DNA of 7,640 nt from an uncultured Alphaproteobacteria bacterium (GCA_929200335.1 CAKMZG010000119.1:1-7640), one strand, 5' to 3'. Shown: positions 1 through 7,231, numbered from the stretch's first letter. Numbers and translations: made by a program. The notes: generated by a model from the letters alone, not told the origin.

Positions 1-899
1 CTGATGAGCAGGACATGCGTAAAATGGGTGGTCTTCGTACCCACATTAAGAAAACCTATTGGATGATGGTGATCGGTACTATCGCAATCACTGGCGTTGG
101 TATTCCAGGAACATTATTTGGTACGGCTGGTTTCTTCTCAAAGGATGCGATTATCGAAAGCGTCTATGTGGGAACGAATATTGCATCAGGATATGCCTAT
201 GCGATGCTTGTTATTGCCGCGCTATTCACCAGTTTCTATTCTTGGCGCCTAATTTTCATGACATTCCATGGTAAACCACGCGCTTCAGCTGATGTGATGA
301 GCCATGTGCATGATAGCCCGCCAGTTATGATGATCCCGCTTTATATTCTAGCAGTGGGCGCTTTATTTGCTGGTATTCTATTCTATAGCCAATTCATTGG
401 CGCACATCATGAGCATGGTCATCTTGATCCACATTACTTAGAGTTCTGGAAATCTGCCTTGGCTCAAGGTGAGGGCGCTCAACATATTCTTGAGAATTTC
501 CATCACGTACCCTTGTTGGTTAAACTGTCCGCATCAATCGTGATGTTGCTCGGTCTTCTATTTGCTTGGTGGTTCTATATTAAATCACCAGATGTGCCAA
601 AAACTTTGGCTCAACAGCACAATGGGCTTTATAAGTTTTTGCTGAATAAGTGGTACTTTGATGAGCTTTATGATGTTATTTTTGTACGTCCAGCAAAATG
701 GTTAGGTCGTATGTTGTGGAAGCATGGCGATGGTACGGTGATCGATGGATTTGGTCCCGATGGTGTTGCTGCGCGTGTTCAAGCGATTACTGCAAGGATT
801 GTTAAATTGCAAACTGGTTACGTTTATCATTATGCCTTTGCCATGTTGATTGGTGCGGCAGCCCTTATTACTTGGATGATGTTGGGAGGAGCAAGCTAA
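1..899 (+). CDS. nuoL: NADH-quinone oxidoreductase subunit L, C-terminal half (5' end outside window)
   Basis: NuoL is the most distal antiporter-like membrane subunit of respiratory complex I. It moves protons while the lateral helix HL at its C-terminus runs along the membrane arm. The frame is open from the first bases, reading DEQDMRKMGG from base 3, so the ATG at 15 is an internal methionine. The piece holds about 298 codons of a protein usually over 600 residues. Visible landmarks are the conserved GTAGFFSKDAI segment, whose lysine is encoded at 141-143 and belongs to the proton path in known NuoL proteins. Several hydrophobic helices follow, then the C-terminal NKWYFDELYD motif (about 646-675) typical of alphaproteobacterial NuoL, and a final helix ending in MMLGGAS. 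The TAA stop overlaps the nuoM start by one base, which implies translational coupling. Identification is firm; only the N-terminal half is unseen. Confidence 0.97.
   Translation, partial: DEQDMRKMGGLRTHIKKTYWMMVIGTIAITGVGIPGTLFGTAGFFSKDAIIESVYVGTNIASGYAYAMLVIAALFTSFYSWRLIFMTFHGKPRASADVMSHVHDSPPVMMIPLYILAVGALFAGILFYSQFIGAHHEHGHLDPHYLEFWKSALAQGEGAQHILENFHHVPLLVKLSASIVMLLGLLFAWWFYIKSPDVPKTLAQQHNGLYKFLLNKWYFDELYDVIFVRPAKWLGRMLWKHGDGTVIDGFGPDGVAARVQAITARIVKLQTGYVYHYAFAMLIGAAALITWMMLGGAS
884..891 (+). promoter_or_regulatory. Shine-Dalgarno sequence of nuoM, within the nuoL 3' end
   Basis: GGGAGGAG lies seven bases upstream of the ATG at 899 and is a near-ideal Shine-Dalgarno sequence. It selects 899 as the nuoM start over the in-frame ATG at 872, which would add nine residues read through nuoL and has no comparable site before it. 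Confidence 0.85.
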
Positions 900-2401
900 T
901 GATTGATTGGCCAATTCTTTCTACCGTAACATTTTTACCGCTTGCTGGCGCAATTATGCTCATGCTCATTCGTGATGACAGCGAGATTGCGCGTCGCAAT
1001 ATCCGTTATGTGGCGCTTTATACAACGCTTTTCACATTTGTTTTATCTCTATTGATTTGGTGGGATTTTGATAACGCCAATGCTGGTTTCCAGATGATAG
1101 AGAAATTTGAATGGATACCGGGCGGCATTGCCTATCACATGGGCGTGGATGGTATATCTATGCTGTTTGTGATTTTGACCACTTTCTTGATGCCATTTTG
1201 TATTTTGGCAAGTTGGGAAAGTATTCAAAATCGCGTTAAAGAATATATGATCGCTTTTCTAATCTTAGAATGCATGATGATCGGTGTGTTCTGTTCATTG
1301 GATATTGTATTGTTTTATGTGTTCTTTGAAGCAGGCCTAATGCCTATGTTCTTAATCATTGGTGTTTGGGGTGGTAAACGCAGAATTTATGCTAGCTTTA
1401 AACTGTTCTTATATACATTCCTTGGCGCGGTTTTCATGCTGCTTGCAATTATGGCAATGTATTGGGATGCAGGTACAACGGATATTCCGGAGCTTTTGGC
1501 ACACGACTTCCCACCAGAAATGCAGACTTGGCTATGGTTTGGTTTCCTAGCTTCATTTGCTGTGAAAATGCCAATGTGGCCAGTGCATACATGGTTGCCA
1601 GATGCACACGTTGAGGCACCAACTGCGGGGTCAGTCATCCTTGCGGGTATTTTGCTGAAAATGGGTGGCTATGGTTTCCTACGTTTTTCAATTCCAATGT
1701 TCCCAATCGCTACATTTGATTACAGCTGGTTGATTTTCACCCTTTCTGTGATCGCCATTATTTATACATCACTTGTAGCGCTTATGCAGGAAGACATTAA
1801 AAAGCTGATCGCTTATTCTTCTGTTGCTCATATGGGTTATGTGACTATGGGTATCTTCTCAGTTAATGCAAATGGCCTTCAAGGTGGCATTTTCCAAATG
1901 TTAGCGCATGGTCTGGTGTCTGGTGCATTGTTCTTATGCGTAGGGGTTATTTATGATCGTATGCATACGCGTGAAATTTCAGCCTATGGTGGTGTGGTTA
2001 ATCGCATGCCAAAATATGCGGTGGCATTTTTGATTTTCACCATGGCGAATGTGGGCTTGCCTGGCACTGCTGGATTTATCGGAGAGTTTTTAACCCTTGT
2101 GGGTGTTTTCCAAGTAAATACTTGGGTGGCATTATTTGCAACTACAGGGGTTATTCTATCAGCGGCCTATGCCCTTTGGCTCTATCGCCGTGTGGTATTT
2201 GGTGCCTTAGATAAGGAAAGTTTAAAACAATTATTGGATTTGGATAAACGCGAAAAGCTAATACTTTATCCATTGGTTGTCTTGGTTATCTTCTTCGGGG
2301 TTTATCCTTCACCTGTCTTTGATGTGACAGCGGCTTCTGTCGATAATCTGATCACGAATTATAATGCTGCCATTGAGGCAGTAAGCACCTTAGCGCATTA
2401 A
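899..2401 (+). CDS. nuoM: NADH-quinone oxidoreductase subunit M
   Basis: This is the middle antiporter-like proton-pumping subunit of complex I in the inner membrane, 500 residues and close to the usual family length. The protein is almost wholly hydrophobic, consistent with about 14 membrane helices. Key residues are visible: Glu144 in VFFEAGLMPM, at the same position as the essential glutamate of E. coli NuoM; Lys223 in AVKMPMWPVH; Lys254 in GILLKMGGYG; His311 after AYSSVA; and Glu396 in GFIGEF. The WPVHTWLPDAHVEAPT block (227-242) is a proton-antiporter family signature. The ATG at 899 overlaps the nuoL stop (TAATG) and follows a strong Shine-Dalgarno sequence, so start and coupling are well supported. 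The gene lies between nuoL and nuoN in the standard complex I order. Nothing is disrupted. Confidence 0.98.
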   Translation: MIDWPILSTVTFLPLAGAIMLMLIRDDSEIARRNIRYVALYTTLFTFVLSLLIWWDFDNANAGFQMIEKFEWIPGGIAYHMGVDGISMLFVILTTFLMPFCILASWESIQNRVKEYMIAFLILECMMIGVFCSLDIVLFYVFFEAGLMPMFLIIGVWGGKRRIYASFKLFLYTFLGAVFMLLAIMAMYWDAGTTDIPELLAHDFPPEMQTWLWFGFLASFAVKMPMWPVHTWLPDAHVEAPTAGSVILAGILLKMGGYGFLRFSIPMFPIATFDYSWLIFTLSVIAIIYTSLVALMQEDIKKLIAYSSVAHMGYVTMGIFSVNANGLQGGIFQMLAHGLVSGALFLCVGVIYDRMHTREISAYGGVVNRMPKYAVAFLIFTMANVGLPGTAGFIGEFLTLVGVFQVNTWVALFATTGVILSAAYALWLYRRVVFGALDKESLKQLLDLDKREKLILYPLVVLVIFFGVYPSPVFDVTAASVDNLITNYNAAIEAVSTLAH

Positions 2402-2438
2402 GGTTTATAGAAGTTTTTGAAACAAGAAACGGTACAAA

Positions 2439-3872
2439 ATGTTTGATGTAATTCCAAATCTCGACCTTCTAATGCCAGAACTCTGGCTTGCTGCGGGGGC
2501 TTTGATTTTATTGATGGTTGGTGCATATGCAGGCAATCGTTCGGCGCGTGTTGTGACGGGGCTATCTGTTGCTTTATTGGTAATAACAGGCGTTTGGCTG
2601 TTGCTTTTAACGGGCAAGGGTGTGGCTTTTAATGGTGCATTTATTCTTGATGATTTTGCTCGTTATATGAAGCTGTTAGCGCTTATTGGTTCTATTGTGG
2701 CTATTATTATGTCCGTGGGATACCGTGATGGTGCGCATTTTAATCGCTTTGAATATCCTGTACTTATCATTCTCGCCACATTGGGCATGATGGTAATGAT
2801 TTCAGCTGGTGATATGCTTGCGCTTTATCTAGGCCTTGAATTACAATCTCTAGCACTTTATGTGGTTGCGGCATTAAACCGTGATAATTTAAAATCAACA
2901 GAGGCTGGTCTAAAATACTTTGTGCTTGGCGCTTTGTCATCTGGCATGTTGCTCTATGGTATTTCGCTAGTTTATGGTTTTGCGGGTCATACAGGTTATG
3001 AGACTATTTCTGATGTTGTCACAGGTGAAAACCGCAGTCTCGGCATTGTGTTTGGTCTGGTGTTCATTCTTGCTGGGCTAGCCTTTAAGATTTCTGCCGT
3101 GCCATTTCATATGTGGACGCCTGATGTTTATGAGGGCGCGCCAACTCCTGTAACGGCTTTCTTTGCTTCAGCGCCTAAAGTGGCAGCTATGGCTATGTTG
3201 GTTCGTATTGTAATGGGGGCATTTGATCATATTACGCCAGATTGGCAGCAAGTTCTTGTCTTTGTCGCAATTGCATCCATGGTATTGGGGGCTTTTGCAG
3301 CGATTGGACAGAGCAACATCAAGCGTTTGATGGCTTATTCTTCTATTGGTCACATGGGCTATGCACTTGTTGGTCTATCTGCGGGTACACAAGCTGGTGT
3401 GACTGGCGTAACCCTTTATATGACTATCTATATGGTTATGACATTGGGAACATTTGCCTGTATTCTTGCTATGCGTCGTTCAGATGGTAATGTGGAGCAA
3501 ATTAGTGATCTTGCGGGACTTTCTAAAAATAACCCAATACTGGCATTTTTCTTAACTGTATTGATGTTTTCGCTTGCTGGTTTGCCACCTTTAGCTGGTT
3601 TTTGGGCAAAGTATTTCGTTTTCATCGCAGCGATTGAAGCAAAATTATTTGCACTTGCTGTTATCGGTGTTCTAGCCTCAGTTGTTGGTGCTTATTATTA
3701 TCTGCGTATCATTAAAACAATGTGGTTTGATGATGCAGAAACTGGCTTTCTGCCAATGGCTGGTGAATTACGTTTAGTGTTGGGTATATCAGGATTGTTT
3801 GTTTTGTTTTACGTCTTGATAAATGGCACTTTATATAACCTAGCAAGTAGTGCAGCGCGTTCATTCTTTTAG
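2439..3872 (+). CDS. nuoN: NADH-quinone oxidoreductase subunit N
   Basis: NuoN is the antiporter-like subunit of complex I nearest the peripheral arm. It has 477 residues, a normal length, with hydrophobic helices throughout. Expected charged residues are present: Glu134 in LGLELQSLALY, Lys217 in GLAFKISAVPFHMW, Lys247 in SAPKVAAM, Lys295 in SNIKRLMAYSS, and Lys391 in GFWAKYF. The opening MFDVIPNLDLLMPE is typical of alphaproteobacterial NuoN, which supports the ATG at 2439, although the region before it (AAGAAACGG) is only a weak ribosome-binding site. It follows nuoM after 37 bases and is the last nuo gene here. It is the only gene in the window that ends in TAG; the conserved SSAARSFF end shows that TAG works as a genuine stop here. 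Confidence 0.98.
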   Translation: MFDVIPNLDLLMPELWLAAGALILLMVGAYAGNRSARVVTGLSVALLVITGVWLLLLTGKGVAFNGAFILDDFARYMKLLALIGSIVAIIMSVGYRDGAHFNRFEYPVLIILATLGMMVMISAGDMLALYLGLELQSLALYVVAALNRDNLKSTEAGLKYFVLGALSSGMLLYGISLVYGFAGHTGYETISDVVTGENRSLGIVFGLVFILAGLAFKISAVPFHMWTPDVYEGAPTPVTAFFASAPKVAAMAMLVRIVMGAFDHITPDWQQVLVFVAIASMVLGAFAAIGQSNIKRLMAYSSIGHMGYALVGLSAGTQAGVTGVTLYMTIYMVMTLGTFACILAMRRSDGNVEQISDLAGLSKNNPILAFFLTVLMFSLAGLPPLAGFWAKYFVFIAAIEAKLFALAVIGVLASVVGAYYYLRIIKTMWFDDAETGFLPMAGELRLVLGISGLFVLFYVLINGTLYNLASSAARSFF

Positions 3873-3936
3873 AAAATTATGCACCTAGTAAATTCAGGTT
3901 GATGCTCTAGAGGCCTTAATTTACGCGAATAGTTCT

Positions 3937-3960
3937 CGTTTAAGTGAATTCACATAAACG
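3937..3960. repeat. 24-base interrupted inverted repeat overlapping the birA -35 region
   Basis: The outer arms CGTTTA (3937-3942) and TAAACG (3955-3960) are perfect reverse complements. They flank a perfect 10-base palindrome, GTGAATTCAC (3944-3953), with one A-A mismatch on each side of the core. Twelve-base half sites with dyad symmetry directly over a predicted -35 element are what a dimeric repressor operator looks like. It could instead form a hairpin just downstream of nuoN, but no T-run follows, so an intrinsic terminator is unlikely. The cognate protein is unknown. Confidence 0.6.
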
Positions 3961-3976
3961 TTAAACGTGCTAGAAT
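3949..3976 (+). promoter_or_regulatory. Predicted sigma-70 type promoter for birA
   Basis: The -35 element TTCACA (3949-3954) matches the consensus TTGACA at five of six positions. After a 16-base spacer comes TAGAAT (3971-3976), preceded by TG at 3968-3969, which makes an extended -10. Transcription would begin near 3983, about 30 bases before the birA start. Its place in the 141-base gap after the nuo operon fits a separate promoter for birA and perhaps rnj, mce and the DUF1467-like gene. Prediction by eye only. Confidence 0.5.
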
Positions 3977-4001
3977 ACAAATTGAGCTTTGAACATTAAA
4001 C

Positions 4002-4006
4002 AGAGG
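4002..4006 (+). promoter_or_regulatory. Shine-Dalgarno sequence of birA, pointing to a non-standard start
   Basis: AGAGG at 4002-4006 is the only good ribosome-binding site ahead of the open birA frame. It lies seven bases before an in-frame ATC at 4014. The in-frame ATT at 4008 is too close to it to be used efficiently. Confidence 0.5.
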
Positions 4007-4013
4007 TATTCCC

Positions 4014-4811
4014 ATCGAACTTCACGGTATTTCTGCAATTCCGCTTAAAGGGCTAAAGGGTGTATCCCATATAGCCCTTGGCGATGTTGGCTCTACCACT
4101 GATGAATGTTTAGAGCTTTATAAGCCACATGCTCGGCAAGATTTTTTTAATCAAAATATTGAATATCTTTGGGTAACGGGCGCAAGTCAATCCAAGGGTA
4201 GGGGGCGCCATGGTCGACAATGGATTTCTGAACAGGGAAATTTATACGCCTCCCTATTGATGTTAATTGATATTCCATTGGAACAACTCAGTACGTTGCC
4301 TTTCGTTTCCGTTCTGGCAGCTTATAATGCTATTGCGCCACTATTACCAAAGACTACGCGGTGTGAAATTAAATGGCCGAATGATCTTCTGATTAACGAT
4401 CAAAAAGTATCGGGTATTTTGTTGGAAAGCCACAGTAATTTGCACCATCAGCAATCGGTTATTATGGGGTGTGGGATAAATGTTATGCATTATCCAGATA
4501 ATCCTGCATATCCAACCACAAGTTTGGCTCGCGAAGGAGTTAATATACTACCAGAGCAATTGTTTTTATTGCTTGCTAAAGAAACTGCTAATTTGCTAGA
4601 AGTCTGGGATTACGGAAATGGCTTCAATCAAATTAGGCAGATGTGGCTTAATCATGCTAAGGGCATAGGAAAGCGGCTACAGGTTAAAATCAATGATCAT
4701 GAGGAATATGGTATTTTTCACGGTATCGATGAAACAGGGTGCTTGCTTTTAGATTGCTCCAGTAAAGGCGTAATAAAAATTTCAGCAGGTGATGTTTTCT
4801 TTCCTGAATAA
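4014..4811 (+). CDS. birA: Biotin--[acetyl-CoA-carboxylase] ligase, catalytic type without HTH, apparently starting at ATC
   Basis: BirA makes biotinyl-5'-AMP from biotin and ATP and attaches biotin to the carrier lysine of biotin-dependent carboxylases. From 4014 the protein would have 265 residues. GDVGSTTDE (23-31) is the substrate-binding start of the fold, with Thr at the third position of the usual STN. GRGRHGR (62-68) is the biotinyl-adenylate loop. KWPNDLL is at 120-126, KVSGILLE at 131-138 with the catalytic-type Lys131, and GCGINV at 152-157. The C-terminal SH3-like domain ends in AGDVFFPE. There is no N-terminal winged helix, so it should not repress biotin genes as E. coli BirA does. 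The start is odd: the frame is open from 3993, but it holds no ATG, GTG or TTG before TTG 4257, which would remove the GRGRHGR loop. ATC 4014 has well-spaced Shine-Dalgarno and gives the expected length. A start-codon mutation or sequence error (ATG to ATC) is the alternative. Confidence 0.85.
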   Translation: MELHGISAIPLKGLKGVSHIALGDVGSTTDECLELYKPHARQDFFNQNIEYLWVTGASQSKGRGRHGRQWISEQGNLYASLLMLIDIPLEQLSTLPFVSVLAAYNAIAPLLPKTTRCEIKWPNDLLINDQKVSGILLESHSNLHHQQSVIMGCGINVMHYPDNPAYPTTSLAREGVNILPEQLFLLLAKETANLLEVWDYGNGFNQIRQMWLNHAKGIGKRLQVKINDHEEYGIFHGIDETGCLLLDCSSKGVIKISAGDVFFPE

Positions 4812-4845
4812 GGGATTTGAGAAAACTAGAAAGTTATTAAAATAA

Positions 4846-4872
4846 ATGGTAAAAAAGCAAGAAGAACTTTAG
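4846..4872 (+). other. Eight-codon ORF ending in TAG, in frame with and just before rnj
   Basis: ATG at 4846 opens the peptide MVKKQEEL, which ends at TAG 4870-4872. It is in frame with RNase J, and the next codons read FVPLGGVGEIGMN. RNase J proteins of Alphaproteobacteria typically begin with a short charged stretch followed by ELVFLPLGGVGEIGMN, so this peptide looks like the original N-terminus cut off by an amber codon. The stop is three bases before the GTG at 4876, close enough for terminating ribosomes to restart there. It could be a regulatory leader peptide, a nonsense mutation that is bypassed, or a sequence error. No strong Shine-Dalgarno precedes the ATG. Confidence 0.5.
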
Positions 4873-4875
4873 TTT

Positions 4876-6528
4876 GTGCCGCTAGGCGGTGTTGGTGAAA
4901 TTGGTATGAATATGGCACTTTATGGCTATGGCTCTGCTAAAGATCGCCAGTGGATTATTGTCGATGTTGGGGTTACTTTCCCAGGGCCTGAACTACCAGG
5001 CGTCAATTTGATCTTACCAGACATTCAATTTGTTGAAGAAAATATCAAAGACATTAAAGGCATTGTGATTACCCATGCCCATGAGGATCACTATGGTGCT
5101 CTTTTATCGCTTTGGCCAAAAATGCGCCTTCCGGTTTATTGTACGCCTTTTACGGCTGGTATGCTGGAAAGTAAAATGGTTAGTGAGCCTGGCGCTCCAG
5201 AAATTCCATTGCATGTGTTTAAAGCAGGCGAGACGGTTAATATTGGTGATTTTGAAGTAGAAGCCATTAATGTGACCCACTCAATTCCTGAGCCTGTTGC
5301 CCTTGCAATTAAAACCCCGCTTGGCAAAGTAATTCACACAGGCGATTGGAAAATGGATCCTGATCCAACCTTGGGCAATGTTACTGATGAGAAGCGATTG
5401 AAGGAATTGGGGGATGAGGGGATTTTGGCACTCGTTTGCGATTCCACCAATGCCATGCGTGATGGTGTTTCACCAACAGAAACGGCAGTAAGTGAGAGTT
5501 TAGAAAAAGTTATATCTGATGCACCGGGCAGGGTGTTGATTACCACTTTTTCATCTAATGCAGGGCGTATTCGCTCTATTGCGCAGGCGGCTAAAAAAGT
5601 TGGTCGTAAAGTGATGTTATCTGGTCGTTCGCTACGCCGCGTGGCAGATGTCTCGCGCGAGCTTGGCTATTTAGATGGTTTGGATGAATTTGTTGATGAA
5701 GAGATGTTTGATAGCATTCCGCGTAAAGAACTGGTTATGATTTTAACAGGTTCACAAGGAGAAAACCGCGCTGCTCTTGCAAAATTAGCTTTTGATAAAC
5801 ATCCACGCCTTTCCATCACTCCAGGAGATAGTGTTGTATTCTCATCACGCACCATTCCAGGTAATGAGAAGCCAATCATTGAGATTAAAAATGAACTGAT
5901 AGAAAAGGGCGTTGAGATTATCACCGATAATGATGCGCTGGTTCATGTTTCTGGCCATCCAAGAATTGGCGAATTGAAAAATATGTATAAATTAGTGCGC
6001 CCAACCATTGCCGTGCCTGTCCATGGCGAGGCCGCACATTTGGTAGCGCATGGAAAATTGGCTGCATCCTTTGGTGTACCAGATGTTGCTCATGTGCGGA
6101 ATGGTAACATGTTGCGATTAGCGCCTGGCCCCTCAGAAATTGTTGACGATGTTCCATTTGGTCGGACTTATAAGGACGGTCATGTTATTGGAACATTTGA
6201 TGATATAGGGGTTCGTGAGCGCCGCTCCATCAGTTTCGCAGGCTTGATCGTTGTCTCAGCTAATTTTGATGTGCATTATAATCTTGCTGATGAACCTGAT
6301 ATGGTGATTGAAGGTTTGCCTTATCTCGATGGTCATGGCTCTTCAGATGAAGATGAGATGGAAGTGATAATTTACAGCGCTGTTATGGGAACCATCAAAA
6401 GCTTCCCTAAAAACCGTCGTAAGGATTTAGCAAAATTACGTGAATCCATTCGTCGTGCGGTTCGCTCTGCTGTGAATGAGCGTTGGGGTAAAAAACCTGT
6501 TACCCATGTGTTTGTTAATCGGTTTTAA
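4876..6528 (+). CDS. rnj: Ribonuclease J, metallo-beta-lactamase/beta-CASP family
   Basis: RNase J is a cytoplasmic zinc-dependent ribonuclease with 5'-to-3' exonuclease and endonuclease activity in mRNA turnover and RNA maturation. The 550 residues counted from GTG 4876 match the family length. The HxHxDH motif is HAHEDH at 67-72. Further metal ligands are His135 (VTHSIPE) and Asp157 (HTGDWK). DSTN is at 189-192, the beta-CASP insert follows with TTFSSNAGRI (223-232), and the fold resumes at VSGHP (His361) and PVHGE (381-385). A C-terminal domain ends in THVFVNRF. The start is uncertain: GTG 4876 falls inside the first conserved strand (normally FLPLGG) and has only a weak upstream AAGAAG. 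The apparent ancestral ATG at 4846 is separated from it by an in-frame TAG. The catalytic body is intact. The gene lies 64 bases after birA and 19 before mce. Confidence 0.93.
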   Translation: MPLGGVGEIGMNMALYGYGSAKDRQWIIVDVGVTFPGPELPGVNLILPDIQFVEENIKDIKGIVITHAHEDHYGALLSLWPKMRLPVYCTPFTAGMLESKMVSEPGAPEIPLHVFKAGETVNIGDFEVEAINVTHSIPEPVALAIKTPLGKVIHTGDWKMDPDPTLGNVTDEKRLKELGDEGILALVCDSTNAMRDGVSPTETAVSESLEKVISDAPGRVLITTFSSNAGRIRSIAQAAKKVGRKVMLSGRSLRRVADVSRELGYLDGLDEFVDEEMFDSIPRKELVMILTGSQGENRAALAKLAFDKHPRLSITPGDSVVFSSRTIPGNEKPIIEIKNELIEKGVEIITDNDALVHVSGHPRIGELKNMYKLVRPTIAVPVHGEAAHLVAHGKLAASFGVPDVAHVRNGNMLRLAPGPSEIVDDVPFGRTYKDGHVIGTFDDIGVRERRSISFAGLIVVSANFDVHYNLADEPDMVIEGLPYLDGHGSSDEDEMEVIIYSAVMGTIKSFPKNRRKDLAKLRESIRRAVRSAVNERWGKKPVTHVFVNRF

Positions 6529-6533
6529 TTAAA

Positions 6534-6540
6534 AAGGGGG
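6534..6540 (+). promoter_or_regulatory. Shine-Dalgarno sequence of mce
   Basis: AAGGGGG at 6534-6540 lies seven bases before the ATG at 6548 and four before the in-frame ATG at 6545. The better spacing favours 6548, giving MLGNLNHVAL, which matches the usual family opening. Confidence 0.55.
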
Positions 6541-6547
6541 CAAGATG

Positions 6548-6952
6548 ATGTTGGGTAATTTAAATCATGTGGCTTTGGCTGTGCCTAACTTAAAAGCCGC
6601 TCAAAAAGCCTATGAAGACAGTTTAGGTGCTAAATTATCACAACCTCAAGCCTTGCCTGAACACGGCGTTACAGTTGTTTTTGTAGAGTTGCCTAATACC
6701 AAGATTGAACTGCTAGAGCCTCTTGGTGAAGATAGTCCTATCGCTGGTTTTTTGAAAAAAAATCCCGATGGCGGCATGCATCATTTGTGCTATGAAGTGA
6801 ATGACATATTACATGCGCGGGATCATCTCGTTGAAAATGGTGCGCGGGTATTAGGCGATGGAGAACCAAAAGTTGGCGCTCATGGTAAACCGGTATTGTT
6901 TTTGCATCCTAAAGATTTTTTTGGCACACTCATTGAACTGGAACAGGTGTAA
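6548..6952 (+). CDS. mce: Methylmalonyl-CoA epimerase (vicinal oxygen chelate family)
   Basis: The enzyme interconverts (2R)- and (2S)-methylmalonyl-CoA, linking propionyl-CoA carboxylation to the B12-dependent mutase and succinyl-CoA. The 134-residue protein is a full-length pair of beta-alpha-beta-beta-beta modules. Metal-ligand positions known for the family can be placed at His7 (LNHVALAV), Glu54 (TKIELLEP, where some members have Gln), one of His78/His79 (GGMHHLCYEV) and Glu130 (GTLIELEQ). The PLGEDSPIAGFLKKNPDGG stretch (58-76) is characteristic. The ATG at 6548 is preferred over 6545 because of spacing from the Shine-Dalgarno sequence; the difference is one residue. The gene lies 19 bases after rnj and six before the next gene, so co-transcription is likely. 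Propionyl-CoA carboxylase is biotin-dependent, so upstream birA and this gene have a loose metabolic link. The rest of the pathway is not in the window. Confidence 0.92.
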   Translation: MLGNLNHVALAVPNLKAAQKAYEDSLGAKLSQPQALPEHGVTVVFVELPNTKIELLEPLGEDSPIAGFLKKNPDGGMHHLCYEVNDILHARDHLVENGARVLGDGEPKVGAHGKPVLFLHPKDFFGTLIELEQV

Positions 6953-6958
6953 ATTAAC

Positions 6959-7231
6959 ATGGCCTTATTTACTGCATTTGCAATATATTTCATCATTTGG
7001 TGGCTTTGCCTATTCATTACTTTAGCTTTCCATGGCCCTAGCCAACTTGAAGCAGGCGAGATAGTGCAGGGCACAGATCCAAGCGCACCAGTTGAACATA
7101 AGATGTGGCAAAAACTTTTGATCAATAGCATAGTGGCAGGGGGGATTTTTTGTCTATTTTGGGTGTCAGTGAACTATTTCGATTTAGGATTTGATGATAT
7201 TCCTAAATTCGGCCCAGCCGTTAGCCATTGA
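6959..7231 (+). CDS. DUF1467-like small membrane protein
   Basis: This is a 90-residue protein of unknown function. It resembles the DUF1467 family, found after mce in many Alphaproteobacteria. The first membrane segment is about residues 4-24 (FAIYFIIWWLCLF). A short hydrophilic loop follows with SQLEAGEIVQGTDPSAPVEH (28-47); the QxEAGE and GTDPxAP pattern is the recognisable family signature. A second membrane segment spans about 52-73, and the tail FGPAVSH lies after it. It begins six bases after the mce stop, with only a weak AACAGG (6942-6947) as ribosome-binding site, so coupling to mce is likely. Its TGA is 16 bases from the convergent gene's stop. The tail after the second segment seems slightly longer than I would expect for the family. 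I infer a two-pass inner-membrane protein and assign no biochemical role. Confidence 0.8.
   Translation: MALFTAFAIYFIIWWLCLFITLAFHGPSQLEAGEIVQGTDPSAPVEHKMWQKLLINSIVAGGIFCLFWVSVNYFDLGFDDIPKFGPAVSH

Noticed and set aside
872..898. Upstream ATG extending nuoM by nine residues
   Set aside because: It overlaps nuoL by 28 bases and lacks a ribosome-binding site, while ATG 899 has an excellent one and begins at the usual NuoM N-terminus.
1387..1638. Open frames opposite or out of frame with nuoM, nuoN and rnj (also 702-914, 3168-3353, 5667-5924 and similar)
   Set aside because: They lie fully or almost fully within well-identified genes, show no recognisable family and no credible translation signals, and look like chance shadows.
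3937..3960. Intrinsic terminator for the nuo operon
   Set aside because: The inverted repeat is not followed by a T-run and overlaps the likely -35 element, so an operator-like role fits better.
3873..4013. LexA or BioR binding site in the birA upstream region
   Set aside because: GTTC occurs at 3932-3935, but there is no second copy at the spacing of the alphaproteobacterial LexA direct repeat, and no TTAT...ATAA BioR-like dyad is present.
3873..4013. A small RNA or hidden gene between nuoN and birA
   Set aside because: The spacer is accounted for by the promoter and palindrome; no open frame with a start and ribosome-binding site and no tRNA-like fold was seen.
4257..4811. birA as a 184-residue gene starting at TTG 4257
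   Set aside because: This would remove GSTTDE and GRGRHGR, which are encoded in frame directly upstream; the TTG codes for an internal leucine.
3870..4872. Genome-wide recoding of TAG as a sense codon
   Set aside because: nuoN ends at TAG exactly where the family normally ends, and reading through it would add only nine unrelated codons, so TAG seems to be a true stop.
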